Assembly: GCF_014641855.1 (NCBI RefSeq)
Contig: NZ_BMII01000032.1
Span: 1-56,817, forward strand
DNA from: Shewanella inventionis
Lineage (GTDB): Bacteria > Pseudomonadota > Gammaproteobacteria > Enterobacterales > Shewanellaceae
Direction: 5' to 3'
DNA: 56,817 nt
Positions within the stretch are counted from its first letter, which is position 1. Every line of letters starts with the position of its first letter. The translations under genes were made by a program, and so were the position numbers. Shown one piece after another: positions 7,572 to 15,877 of this stretch. The notes beneath the pieces were generated by a model. The model did not search any database. It had not been told where the DNA came from and worked only from the letters and a program-made list of their open reading frames with translations.

Positions 7572-8439
7572 CATTCTCTTGCTTATCAAATGCCACTCCG
7601 AGCGGTTCAAAATATTCCATTAAGGCTGTGTAAATTTCACGACAATGCTCGGCGTCAGGATGTGCGCCTAGCTTTGATAGTGGTGAGTTTATAGTACTGT
7701 TTACCAGGTAAGGATTGCTGATTTGTGCGTATTGATGTGAATACATTTCAATGCAGGATTCAAAAGCGCGCGCCATCATTTCGGTGGGTTTAGCAAAATA
7801 ATGACAGCGTTGTGATTTGTCTAATGCGATTGAGCGGCGTACATAATCGTGGGGTTCTTGGCCGTTGGCGCTTAACAAGGTAACTTTAAACACATTAGCC
7901 AATTGCTGATTAAGCGGGTGATTTACTATGGCTTTGTCTGCCAGCCAGTTGTCGCTGGCACAGGCTAAAGCACTTTGGTATGGGTCTAGCAGGTTGTGGC
8001 TCGTGAACATTTTACTGGCGATGTAGTGGTCGAATGCATGCCAAAACTCGTGGGCTAATGCCCCTGCTCCGGCATTTTTGGCTAACGCCAACTCTCGATG
8101 CATTGGTGCATAATGTGCTTGTACGCCTTTTTGCCCGCCTGAGCCAAAGGCAAATTTTAGGCTACCACGTAAGCCTATTAATGCAGGTGGAACCCGTAAA
8201 ATATTGGCAAGATCGGCCAGTGAGTCAAAAATTAAGTTTGCGGCTAATGCCGACTCGGTTTTATTAACCCATTTACCCACACGAATGTGGCGTAAGGCAA
8301 AGGTGTGTTTGATGTCTAAAAAGCTCACCGAGCAGCCATTACGATAGTCTGGGCCGATACGCTCAAAGTAGCGCTGGTGATTTAATAACGAATGATGTGA
8401 CGCCAAACAGTACCTCTGATCTACAAACTGAACTGACAC
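7567..8439 (-). CDS. LPD1-like zincin metalloprotease (CLCA_X-type protein)
   Basis: The 290-residue protein contains HEFWHAFDH at residues 130-138, an HExxHxxxH zinc site. It is preceded by LKFAFGSGGQKGVQAHYAP and ELALAKNAGAGAL. This block matches the LPD1 domain of large polyvalent phage and conjugative-element proteins, where the consensus runs 'AFGARG...AHYEP...NLTK..GAGSLAHEWGHALDNY'. Here the domain stands alone in a chromosomal gene. I recall such stand-alone proteins in Shewanella under the name CLCA_X family, without a known substrate. No signal peptide is visible, so it is probably cytoplasmic. It converges on the helicase operon and has a long gene-free region behind it. Metal site: seen. 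Family: recognised. Function: unknown. Confidence 0.65.
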   Translation of the reverse strand: MSVQFVDQRYCLASHHSLLNHQRYFERIGPDYRNGCSVSFLDIKHTFALRHIRVGKWVNKTESALAANLIFDSLADLANILRVPPALIGLRGSLKFAFGSGGQKGVQAHYAPMHRELALAKNAGAGALAHEFWHAFDHYIASKMFTSHNLLDPYQSALACASDNWLADKAIVNHPLNQQLANVFKVTLLSANGQEPHDYVRRSIALDKSQRCHYFAKPTEMMARAFESCIEMYSHQYAQISNPYLVNSTINSPLSKLGAHPDAEHCREIYTALMEYFEPLGVAFDKQENG

Positions 8440-8850
8440 TCTTTTAACGAGGTAGTTTACAACTTTAGTGCTTTTGAACGTAGCGAAATAAATGGATATG
8501 CCAATGAATTAGCCGTAAACACAGCCTGACCACCAGCATATTTATGCAGCCTTATGCTCTTTTATGCAAAGAAGAAAGGTATTACCCTCGGTAATTTTTT
8601 AACCCCTACGCGCAAAAGTGAATAAATAGTCAAAAAAAGCATTTTGTTTATTAAGTATTCAATGAGGTTGCCATTGATTTACCGCAAAAGGTGTTAATTA
8701 CAGAAGATGCACACAATAAAGTGTTTGTTGTATAACAATCCGCAGTTTCTTAAACAACGCCATCACATTACAGGCTGTAATGTGCTTGAATTGTTGAGCA
8801 AAGCAGCCACAACACCCAATAAGTAATCACTCATCTATGCACTGGCCAAT
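8440..8850. other. Gene-free stretch
   Basis: About 410 bases between two minus-strand genes. It must carry the promoter of the zincin gene. I see no frame with a ribosome-binding site, no repeat in common with the rest of the window and no RNA gene. Confidence 0.4.
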
Positions 8851-8885
8851 AAAAATCCCAGTGACAGGTTTGCGTTACTGGGATT
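8851..8885 (-). terminator. Rho-independent terminator of the histidine-kinase operon
   Basis: On the minus strand AATCCCAGT (8885-8877) and ACTGGGATT (8862-8854) form a nine-pair stem, followed by TTTATT. It lies ten bases after the kinase stop codon. Confidence 0.8.
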
Positions 8886-8894
8886 ATGTAGACT

Positions 8895-11273
8895 TTATTT
8901 CATTATGGGTAAGCGTACATAAAACCGGGCGCCTGAGCCGGGTTCAGATTGATACCCTATGCTGCCGTTCATCGCTTGTATGAGCTCTTTACACAGTGCT
9001 AACCCTAACCCTGTGCCGCCTTTTGCTTTTGAGCTACTGGCGTCAGCTTGAGAAAAACGTTCAAATATTTTGCCTTTAAAATCGTCAGGTATGCCACTGC
9101 CTTGATCTTGTACTGCAATTTCAATTTGTTCGTCCATCAGCGTAGCAGACAAGGTTACGCTTTCGCCTTGCGGTGAAAACTTAACCGCATTAGACAAAAA
9201 GTTGGTCAAAATTTGCAGCAATCTGTGTTCGTCGACAAACAATAACAGCTCATCCATTGGCTGATTAACTTGTAAGGTTAAGCTTATGTGGTGTAAATCG
9301 GCATAGGGTTGATGATCTTTTAAGGCGCGTTGAAGTAGCGGCATAATGTGAGATGGCTTCATTTCAAATGACATTTTGCCTGCTGCAAGTTTTTCAATAT
9401 CGAGTAAATCGTTAATTAACCGACTCAGTTGTTGACAGTTACTGCTGGCGATGTCGATGAGTTTTTGGGCTTTTTCAGGCAATGCGGCTAACTTGCCAGA
9501 CTGCAATAGGGTTAACGATCCAAAAATTGAGGTTAACGGGGTACGTAACTCATGACTGACGGTAGAAATAAAATCATCTTTTATTTTTTGTAATTTCATC
9601 CTGTCGGTAATGTCTTGTACCGAGCCAATCATAATTAACTCTGGGTTTTTGTCTTCAGACACGAGTTGGCCTAGTTCATGTACCCAACGTACCTCGCCGT
9701 TAGGGCGTATAATGCGATGGACGACATTGTGAATACCGGTGACTCTTGCTTGATCTTCGCTTTTTTCAACTTTTGCCACATCGTCGGGATGTATTGCGCG
9801 TTTAAATAAGCTGACACTTGGGCTAAAGTCTTGCTCATTTAAACCAAAAATTTGGTAAATGATTGGCGACCACCATAATGTGCCCTGTTTGAGCGACGCT
9901 TGCCAATAGCCGATTTGCGCCTGTTCGCTGGCTAGGTCGAGGCTTTGCTGTGCAATGCCAAGCTGTATATTTAGCTCTTCTAGTTTGAGGTAATGCTCTT
10001 TGGTTTGAGTAATATCTTGTATGTAACCATGCCACAAGGTGCTACCGTCTGGCATTCTTTCTGGTGTGGCACTGCCTGATAACCACTTTAGCGCATTGTC
10101 GTTACTGTGTACTCTGTACTCCAACTCCCAAACACTAAGGTTCTGGCTAGACAGCTCAATACTGTGAGCGATTGCTTCTAGGTCTTCTAAATAAATTCTG
10201 TTAAATGCTGTTGATGCGTCTAGGCGCACTTCTTCTGGCGTGACACCATAGATGGCCTCAATACCTGAGCTTGCAAATGGAAATGCTGAGCGACCATCTG
10301 GCCAAGACTGAAATTGATACACCACCCCAGGCAGCTCTTGTGTCAGTTTGTAGAGTTGATCTCGGCTTTGCTTTAAGGCTAACTCGTTCACTTTTTGTGT
10401 TGTGATATCGGCGTGGGTACCGCAAATCATTAGCGGCTTACCATCTTTGCTGTAGCTGACAACTTTGCCGCGAGCCCTCACCCACACATAATGGCCGTGT
10501 TTGTGTTTCATGCGGCATTCGATGTCATAAAAAGTAGTTGAGCCGCTAAAATGATCCTGTAATGATTGCTCAGACAGGGTTAAATCGTCGGGATGCACCT
10601 TGGTTAACCAGGTGTCTAGAGATATCGGGGTTAGCTCTTCAAGTTGGTAACCAATAATTTCGGCCCAACGTTCATTTAATACGGTTTCACCTGTTTGTAC
10701 ATTCCATTGCCATGTGCCTATTTGAGTGCCTTCGAGCACTAGCCGGTACATTTTGTCGCTTTCAAGTAGCTCCGAATGAGCCTGTTCTTGTAACCTGTCT
10801 ACGATTTCTTGCTCAATACTCTTGGCAAACTGCTCTGCGATTTGGCGTTCTTTGTCGGTAAATTGGCGTGGTTTGCTGTCGATAAAGCAAAGCGTACCAA
10901 TGTTTGCCCCATTAATTGACAAGGGCACACCGGCATAAAAGCGAATAAAGGGGGCATCAAGAACCAGCGGATTATCTGTAAATCTGTTGTCGACTACGGC
11001 GTCGGGTATTTCAAAAATCTCGTCACCTAAAATGGTATGGCCACAAAAAGAAATATCTCGGTGAGTTTCGCATGCATCAAGACCTTGCCTTGATTTAAAC
11101 CATTGTCTATCGCTGTCGATTAATGACACTAGAACAATCTCAGTGCCTAAACAAAGCTGGGCTAAATGGGTTAAACGGTCAAAGCGCGGCTCTGGCTCGG
11201 TATCTAACAGGCCTGTGTTGAACAATGCGCTCAGTCGTTGTTGCTCTGTTTTGGGTTTAACAGGCTTTTGCAT
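8895..11273 (-). CDS. GAF/PAS sensor histidine kinase
   Basis: A 792-residue soluble sensor kinase. Residues ~10-155 form a GAF domain (VSLIDSDRQWFKSRQGLDA, ISFCGHTIL). Three PAS/PAC units follow, roughly at 165-295, 300-425 and 445-560, each with a PAC-like tail (YVWVRARGKVVS, IQDITQTK, SVQDITDR). The HisKA dimerisation helix has the phospho-acceptor His574 in STVSHELRTPL. The ATPase domain shows NFLSNAVKFSP, DQGSGIP and GGTGLGL. No membrane segments are visible, so it senses an internal signal through GAF/PAS ligands. It starts three bases after the response-regulator stop, with GGAG overlapping that stop, so the two are translationally coupled. It has no receiver or Hpt domain of its own; the divergent Hpt gene may serve the relay. 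Confidence 0.9.
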   Translation of the reverse strand: MQKPVKPKTEQQRLSALFNTGLLDTEPEPRFDRLTHLAQLCLGTEIVLVSLIDSDRQWFKSRQGLDACETHRDISFCGHTILGDEIFEIPDAVVDNRFTDNPLVLDAPFIRFYAGVPLSINGANIGTLCFIDSKPRQFTDKERQIAEQFAKSIEQEIVDRLQEQAHSELLESDKMYRLVLEGTQIGTWQWNVQTGETVLNERWAEIIGYQLEELTPISLDTWLTKVHPDDLTLSEQSLQDHFSGSTTFYDIECRMKHKHGHYVWVRARGKVVSYSKDGKPLMICGTHADITTQKVNELALKQSRDQLYKLTQELPGVVYQFQSWPDGRSAFPFASSGIEAIYGVTPEEVRLDASTAFNRIYLEDLEAIAHSIELSSQNLSVWELEYRVHSNDNALKWLSGSATPERMPDGSTLWHGYIQDITQTKEHYLKLEELNIQLGIAQQSLDLASEQAQIGYWQASLKQGTLWWSPIIYQIFGLNEQDFSPSVSLFKRAIHPDDVAKVEKSEDQARVTGIHNVVHRIIRPNGEVRWVHELGQLVSEDKNPELIMIGSVQDITDRMKLQKIKDDFISTVSHELRTPLTSIFGSLTLLQSGKLAALPEKAQKLIDIASSNCQQLSRLINDLLDIEKLAAGKMSFEMKPSHIMPLLQRALKDHQPYADLHHISLTLQVNQPMDELLLFVDEHRLLQILTNFLSNAVKFSPQGESVTLSATLMDEQIEIAVQDQGSGIPDDFKGKIFERFSQADASSSKAKGGTGLGLALCKELIQAMNGSIGYQSEPGSGARFYVRLPIMK

Positions 11274-11276
11274 TAG

Positions 11277-11684
11277 TTACTCCGAAGAATGATTGTCTGC
11301 TGCGGTAATAAACGTTTGGTAGATGGTCGCTAATTGATTACCAAGGCTCATAGGATCAAATGGCTTTTCAATAACAGCGACGGCGCCCGCATCGAGATAT
11401 TCTTGCTGTTCTGATTGTTGTATACGTGCGGTCATAAACACAACTGGGATCTGTTGATAAGATGACTTTTTACGTAATTCAATCAGCGTTTGTAAACCGT
11501 CCATACCTGGCATCATGGCGTCGAGCAAGATCAAGTTAGGCGTATATTGTTCTACCTGGTTAATTGCATCTTGCCCGCTTGCACAAGACACCAGGGTATA
11601 ACCTGAAATATCCACTAACGCCATATCAACAATAACTCGTATCGATTCATCGTCTTCTATGTGTAAAATTTTCTCTAACGGCAT
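11277..11684 (-). CDS. Stand-alone response-regulator receiver protein
   Basis: A 135-residue single CheY-type receiver domain with the full acidic pocket and switch: Asp11-Asp12, phospho-acceptor Asp55 (LILLDAMMPG), Thr85 (VVFMTA) and Lys107 (EKPFDP). There is no DNA-binding output domain, so it acts by protein contact or as a phosphorelay intermediate. It is the first gene of a two-gene minus-strand operon with the GAF/PAS kinase, and it is divergent from an Hpt gene about 255 bases away. The ATG at 11684 opens directly on the beta-1 strand, as expected. Confidence 0.9.
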   Translation of the reverse strand: MPLEKILHIEDDESIRVIVDMALVDISGYTLVSCASGQDAINQVEQYTPNLILLDAMMPGMDGLQTLIELRKKSSYQQIPVVFMTARIQQSEQQEYLDAGAVAVIEKPFDPMSLGNQLATIYQTFITAADNHSSE

Positions 11685-11939
11685 GTTAACTCCAATTAGT
11701 TGAGGCCCTGAGCGACATCTAAAAATGACAACATTACACTCACAAAAGCATAACAGACCTTAATATTGTATTATTATTGCTAATGTAGCAAACTAAGCTA
11801 TTGAAAAAATGGATTGAATAAAAAGATTGAATCATTCATTTAATATGAATAATTTGGCTTATGTACCTATGTTGCACAACAGACGGTGTGGACAAAGCAA
11901 TTACCCACCGTTGTTATTAATGCACAAAGAGGCGCTGTT

Positions 11940-12629
11940 ATGAATGCAGATAAAAAGCACGTTAACCCGCCCAAGGTTGACAGCGCTTGTGCACAAAGCT
12001 CAGATGATAATGGTTCAACAAATACCAGCATGACGCTAGACTCTTTGCTAAAGCCCTTTGCTGGTAATGTGCAATTTTATCGGCGTTTGCTCACGATTTT
12101 TCAAGCTAATCTTACCGAGCAGCTACTCACCATTGATACGTTGATGTCACTAGGCGACAGTAAGGCGCTTTTGGTTACTGTGCATACGCTTAAAGGCACC
12201 TCAGGTACGGCGGGGTTTGCTAGTCTTCATCACGCCTTGTATGACTTTGAGCTTGCATTAAAGCAGCTTAGTGACTATGACAGCCTTAATGCTCCGCACA
12301 TTGTCAATTTAGCCAAACACGTCGCCGCTGTCGCGCATACTGAACTTAATGACATTAACGCATTATTGGCCACCAGTAATGAACAAACCGCTACTCACAC
12401 ATCATCGGCATCAACGTTAGGCATTCAGCCCTTACTCAAAACGCTGAAACAACAGTTAATTGATAATAATCTTGATGCCATTGAGCTTTGCCAACAATTA
12501 CAAGCCAATACCGCTAATAATAGTGCCATTAAGCCTGAGTTATCCGCCCTTATTGACGCTGTTGAGCAATTAGACTTTAGCCAGGCATTACATATTTTAG
12601 CGACGATAGATCTCGCGGATTATGATTAG
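11940..12629 (+). CDS. Hpt-domain phosphotransfer protein
   Basis: A 229-residue protein whose residues ~30-130 form an Hpt four-helix bundle with the phospho-histidine motif VHTLKGTSGTAGF (His82). A second, weaker helical region fills the C-terminus (LLKTLKQQLIDNNLDAIELC). I chose the ATG at 11940 because AGAGG lies seven bases upstream; a GTG at 11886 would add 18 residues of non-conserved sequence. It is read divergently from the response regulator/kinase pair. That arrangement suggests, but does not prove, that it passes phosphate between that receiver and another regulator. No kinase domain is present. Confidence 0.8.
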   Translation: MNADKKHVNPPKVDSACAQSSDDNGSTNTSMTLDSLLKPFAGNVQFYRRLLTIFQANLTEQLLTIDTLMSLGDSKALLVTVHTLKGTSGTAGFASLHHALYDFELALKQLSDYDSLNAPHIVNLAKHVAAVAHTELNDINALLATSNEQTATHTSSASTLGIQPLLKTLKQQLIDNNLDAIELCQQLQANTANNSAIKPELSALIDAVEQLDFSQALHILATIDLADYD

Positions 12630-12716
12630 CCGTGTTGTTTTATGGTGAGGCTTTAAAATAAGCCAGTCCAGTTTCTGCTAGATTATTTTTTATTTACTAT
12701 TAAAGATCAGTCCATT

Positions 12717-13535
12717 ATGCCACGTACTACACTTCGTCAAGCTCAAACTATTGAACATGTATTGAGTCATGCTTATTGGCACCTTGGCCAGCAAGATTAT
12801 ACCGTGAATGAAATGCAGCAAAAATTGGCGCGCAAAACAGATAATCCACAATGGATTGCCACCGTGATTGCGAGATTGATTGACGCTGGATATTTAAAAA
12901 ATGATGCTGATTTTACAAAGCGCTATTGTGAGTTAGCCTTTAGCCATGACATTGGCCCAGGCGCGATTAAACGTAAGCTGCAACAACGCGGTATTGCGAT
13001 GGCAGATATTGAAAGCGCCATCGAGCACGTTATGCATGCACTACAGGTTGATCCGTTAACAATGGCGAGCACAAGACTACAAAATAAATTTGAACAGTTT
13101 ACCGGCACCAGTAAAGAAAAAGTTTATGCTCACATGACCACCAAAGGCTTTACTCACGCTGAGATAGACCACGCGATATCTCAGCACCCTGAGCGCGATT
13201 CACTTCGTTCTACCTTAGCCATTAAAGCAGACAAAGCGGATTTGCGTCAGGAGATCATTAAGCTGTTCAATAAAGGCAAAGGTAAAACCCTCATTTTGCA
13301 AGAACTCAAGCAACGCTTAATTGATGTAACCGACTTTGAAGACACGGTTTATCAACTAAGCCTGGCTGATGACATCGATTTTTATCAAAGCTGTAAAAAC
13401 CAGTTAGCAAAAAAGCGTTATGATTTAACCGATTATAAGGATAAGTCTAAAGCCTATGCGTATTTGTCTCGCAAAGGCTTTAGCAGTGATGAAATTAAAC
13501 ACGCAATGTCGCTTGATGACGATGAACGAGATTAA
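12717..13535 (+). CDS. Long RecX-family protein
   Basis: The 272-residue product contains repeated three-helix modules typical of RecX: VIARLIDAGYLKNDADFTKR with GAIKRKLQQRGI, then KVYAHMTTKGFTHAEIDHAI, and finally AYAYLSRKGFSSDEIKHAM. Canonical RecX, the RecA-filament regulator, is about 150-170 residues with three such repeats. This one is much longer and no recA is adjacent, so it is probably a paralogue and not the classical recX. It has an acidic-basic C-terminus. It converges on the MscS gene and overlaps it by four bases (13532-13535). RNA/DNA repair function is inferred from family only. Confidence 0.65.
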   Translation: MPRTTLRQAQTIEHVLSHAYWHLGQQDYTVNEMQQKLARKTDNPQWIATVIARLIDAGYLKNDADFTKRYCELAFSHDIGPGAIKRKLQQRGIAMADIESAIEHVMHALQVDPLTMASTRLQNKFEQFTGTSKEKVYAHMTTKGFTHAEIDHAISQHPERDSLRSTLAIKADKADLRQEIIKLFNKGKGKTLILQELKQRLIDVTDFEDTVYQLSLADDIDFYQSCKNQLAKKRYDLTDYKDKSKAYAYLSRKGFSSDEIKHAMSLDDDERD

Positions 13536-14374
13536 GCCTGCTTAAAGCGTTGTTCAAACGCCTCCATAAAATCTTGTCTTATTTTGTGTTCTAATGCGAT
13601 CGCCCGCTCTGTAGGGCAAAAAATCATAATGTTGACGTTTTGTTCACCCGTTGCGCCGCTGCTGATATGAATGTGCGGCTCGCTACCCGGCAAATCAACA
13701 CCTGCATGTTTTTCAATCACGCTGTTATAGCGTTTAGCGACCTCGATAAAATCTTCGCAATAAGATTCAATTTTGTTTGTGAGCTCAGGCAATAATGGAT
13801 ACAAATTCACAAATTGCGCTACGGTAATGGTCATGTGGTGGTACACATACCGTTTCATAAAGTTATGGTTTTTTACGGCATAAGTAAAAAACATGCTGTT
13901 AGGTAATGTGGCTGTTTTACCGGTGAAATGGTACTGACCATTGACCAGATCGATTTCTTGGATCACGGTTGCCATTAAGTTGTGTTCAATTACCTGGCCG
14001 TAAATATTGCCCACTTCTATCCAGTCTCCAATCACAAACGAGCGCGAACTCGCCCGCTGTATCGAGCCGGTAAAACATAAAATAATTTCTTTAGAGGCAA
14101 CAACAAAGGCAATAGCTATTGCGGTTACCGACAAGGCAAATTTACTGACTTCGGTTTGCCAAAGCATAAATAACATTGTGATTGTTAATAGAAAAATGCC
14201 ATTTTTGCTGCGTGAAATCCATTTACGCTGCCTGTCGGTTAAAAAAGACACATTGCCACGAATAATAGCGACTAGCCATTGCTTGAACAGTGATATCAAT
14301 ACAATTAACAGTGCGGTTAATAATAATTTGTTTTCGAGAAGAAAATCGGTGACTAACGTTAATGTTTCTACCAA
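13532..14374 (-). CDS. MscS-family mechanosensitive ion channel
   Basis: A 280-residue inner-membrane protein with three hydrophobic helices in the first 115 residues (LLLTALLIVLISLFKQWLV, GIFLLTITMLFMLWQ, and a pore-type helix FALSVTAIAIAFVVASKEII). A beta domain follows (RSFVIGDWIEVGNIYGQV, then TLPNSMFF), which is the MscS signature, and then an alpha/beta cytoplasmic tail. Channels of this family release solutes under hypo-osmotic shock. Its stop overlaps the convergent RecX-like gene. The start ATG at 14374 lies about 200 bases upstream of the hydrogenase promoter on the other strand. Confidence 0.85.
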   Translation of the reverse strand: MVETLTLVTDFLLENKLLLTALLIVLISLFKQWLVAIIRGNVSFLTDRQRKWISRSKNGIFLLTITMLFMLWQTEVSKFALSVTAIAIAFVVASKEIILCFTGSIQRASSRSFVIGDWIEVGNIYGQVIEHNLMATVIQEIDLVNGQYHFTGKTATLPNSMFFTYAVKNHNFMKRYVYHHMTITVAQFVNLYPLLPELTNKIESYCEDFIEVAKRYNSVIEKHAGVDLPGSEPHIHISSGATGEQNVNIMIFCPTERAIALEHKIRQDFMEAFEQRFKQA

Positions 14375-14575
14375 ACCTGCTACCTATTTTTATTTGTTTT
14401 TTTAGTGATTAGACACTAGCCGACACTTTATGGCGATTGGGGGCAGAAAACAAGGTTATACCGGTAATAGGTTTCAATTCCACTATGTGTTCACCCACCA
14501 CCCATAACTCGATGTGGGTAGACAGGATCTCGCGATGGAAACTGAGACATTTTGTCTATTGTCATTTTTGTTAAC

Positions 14576-14589
14576 TTGATCAACATCAT
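14576..14589 (+). promoter_or_regulatory. Upstream FNR/CRP-type site of the hydrogenase operon
   Basis: TTGATCAACATCAT matches the FNR consensus TTGATnnnnATCAA at nine of ten informative positions. Its centre is 61 bases upstream of the better downstream site. Confidence 0.55.
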
Positions 14590-14636
14590 GTATTTGACCA
14601 AATTACCGCACTTAGAGTAAGGGGAAGTATGATAAT

Positions 14637-14684
14637 TTGATTTACATCAAAGTGGATAATTAACCGAGTTTTAATATTGATACT
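14637..14684 (+). promoter_or_regulatory. Class II FNR-dependent promoter of hyaA
   Basis: TTGATTTACATCAA (14637-14650) is a perfect FNR-box palindrome centred at 14643.5. A -10 hexamer TAATAT lies at 14672-14677, giving a predicted start near 14684, so the box is centred at about -41, the class II activator position. No -35 hexamer is needed in that arrangement. This predicts anaerobic induction; Shewanella EtrA or Crp could also bind this sequence. Confidence 0.65.
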
Positions 14685-14738
14685 GATGGAATGCAACTAT
14701 TTATTAGCACCACGCTAAATTAAGCAGAAGGTATCAAC

Positions 14739-15875
14739 ATGGACACACATGCAGCCCTTTATAAGCAAGGCCAAGAGCGTCTTGATTATTTACGCCAATT
14801 TGCCCAGCGTCAGCCCAAGTCATTACAACAAAAAATGGCCGACATAGGCATATCTCGTCGAGACTTCATTAAATGGACCGCATCGGTCACCGCAATGTTT
14901 GCTCTACCCTTACCCTTTAGTAATTTGGTCGCCGAAGCGGCTGAGTTAGCTGATAGGGTGCCGTTAATTTGGCTGCACATGGCCGAATGTACAGGGTGTT
15001 CTGAGTCGCTCATTCGGACTGATTCGCCCAATTTAGACAGTCTTATTTTCGACCATATCTCGCTTGAATATCACGAAACCTTAATGGCGGCTTCGGGATG
15101 GCAAGCAGAAGAAAACCTAGAGCATGCCTTAGAAACCTACAAAGGCCGTTATTTACTGGCGGTTGAAGGTGCAGTGCCTACGGCCAATAACGGCGCGTTT
15201 TTAACCGTGGGTTGTAAAGGTCACACTGGGCTGCACATAGTTAAAGAGGCTGCGGCCAATGCTGCGGCGATTGTGTCTGTCGGTACCTGTGCAGCCTTTG
15301 GTGGTGTACAAGCGGCGGCGCCAAACCCAACCGGTGCTAAAGGCGTGCACGAAGTGGTGAATAAAACCGTTATCAATTTAGGCGGTTGTCCACCGAGTGA
15401 AAAGAACATTGTTGGCACGTTAATGTACTTCATTATGTTCGGCAAATTACCTGCGCTTGACATGTTTAACCGACCCAAATGGGCTTATGGCGCACGGGTA
15501 CATGATAACTGTGAACGCCGCGGCCGTTTTGATGCAGGTGAGTTTGTTGAAGAGTTTGGCGATGAAGGCGCTAAAGAAGGTTACTGCTTATACAAAGTGG
15601 GTTGTAAAGGCCCTTATACCTACAACAACTGCCCAACAGAACGCTTTAACCACCACACCAGTTGGCCTGTGTTAGCCGGTCATGGCTGTATGGGCTGCTC
15701 TGAACCGAATTTTTGGGATGACATGGCGGATTTTGAAAAACCGTTAGGACGTCAACTTTTACATGGCATTGATGCCACCGCTGACACAATTGGAGCGGTA
15801 ATTTTAGGTGCGACCGTTGTTGGTATTGGCGCCCATGCTGTTGCTAGCGTATTTGCTAAGCCTTTGGAGGAATAA
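14739..15875 (+). CDS. hyaA: [NiFe]-hydrogenase small subunit
   Basis: The 378-residue electron-transfer subunit of a periplasmic uptake-type hydrogenase. The Tat signal SRRDFIKWTASVTAMFALPL (39-58) follows an unusually long, charged 38-residue n-region. The proximal [4Fe-4S] ligands are ECTGCSES (Cys84, Cys87), GTCAAFGG and GGCPPSEKN; distal and medial cluster ligands lie in CKGPYTYNNCPTERFN and HGCMGCSEPNFWD. Oxygen-tolerant enzymes have two extra cysteines (ECTCC and a second Cys after GSCASWG); both are Gly here, so a standard oxygen-sensitive proximal cluster is expected. A C-terminal membrane anchor (AVILGATVVGIGAHAVASVF) docks the protein to HyaC. AGAAGG precedes the ATG. First gene of the operon, three bases before hyaB. 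Confidence 0.95.
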   Translation: MDTHAALYKQGQERLDYLRQFAQRQPKSLQQKMADIGISRRDFIKWTASVTAMFALPLPFSNLVAEAAELADRVPLIWLHMAECTGCSESLIRTDSPNLDSLIFDHISLEYHETLMAASGWQAEENLEHALETYKGRYLLAVEGAVPTANNGAFLTVGCKGHTGLHIVKEAAANAAAIVSVGTCAAFGGVQAAAPNPTGAKGVHEVVNKTVINLGGCPPSEKNIVGTLMYFIMFGKLPALDMFNRPKWAYGARVHDNCERRGRFDAGEFVEEFGDEGAKEGYCLYKVGCKGPYTYNNCPTERFNHHTSWPVLAGHGCMGCSEPNFWDDMADFEKPLGRQLLHGIDATADTIGAVILGATVVGIGAHAVASVFAKPLEE

Positions 15876-15877
15876 TC

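Noticed and set aside
14490..14530. Terminator-like inverted repeat CCCA..TGGG upstream of hyaA
   Set aside because: Only five pairs can form and there is no T-run.
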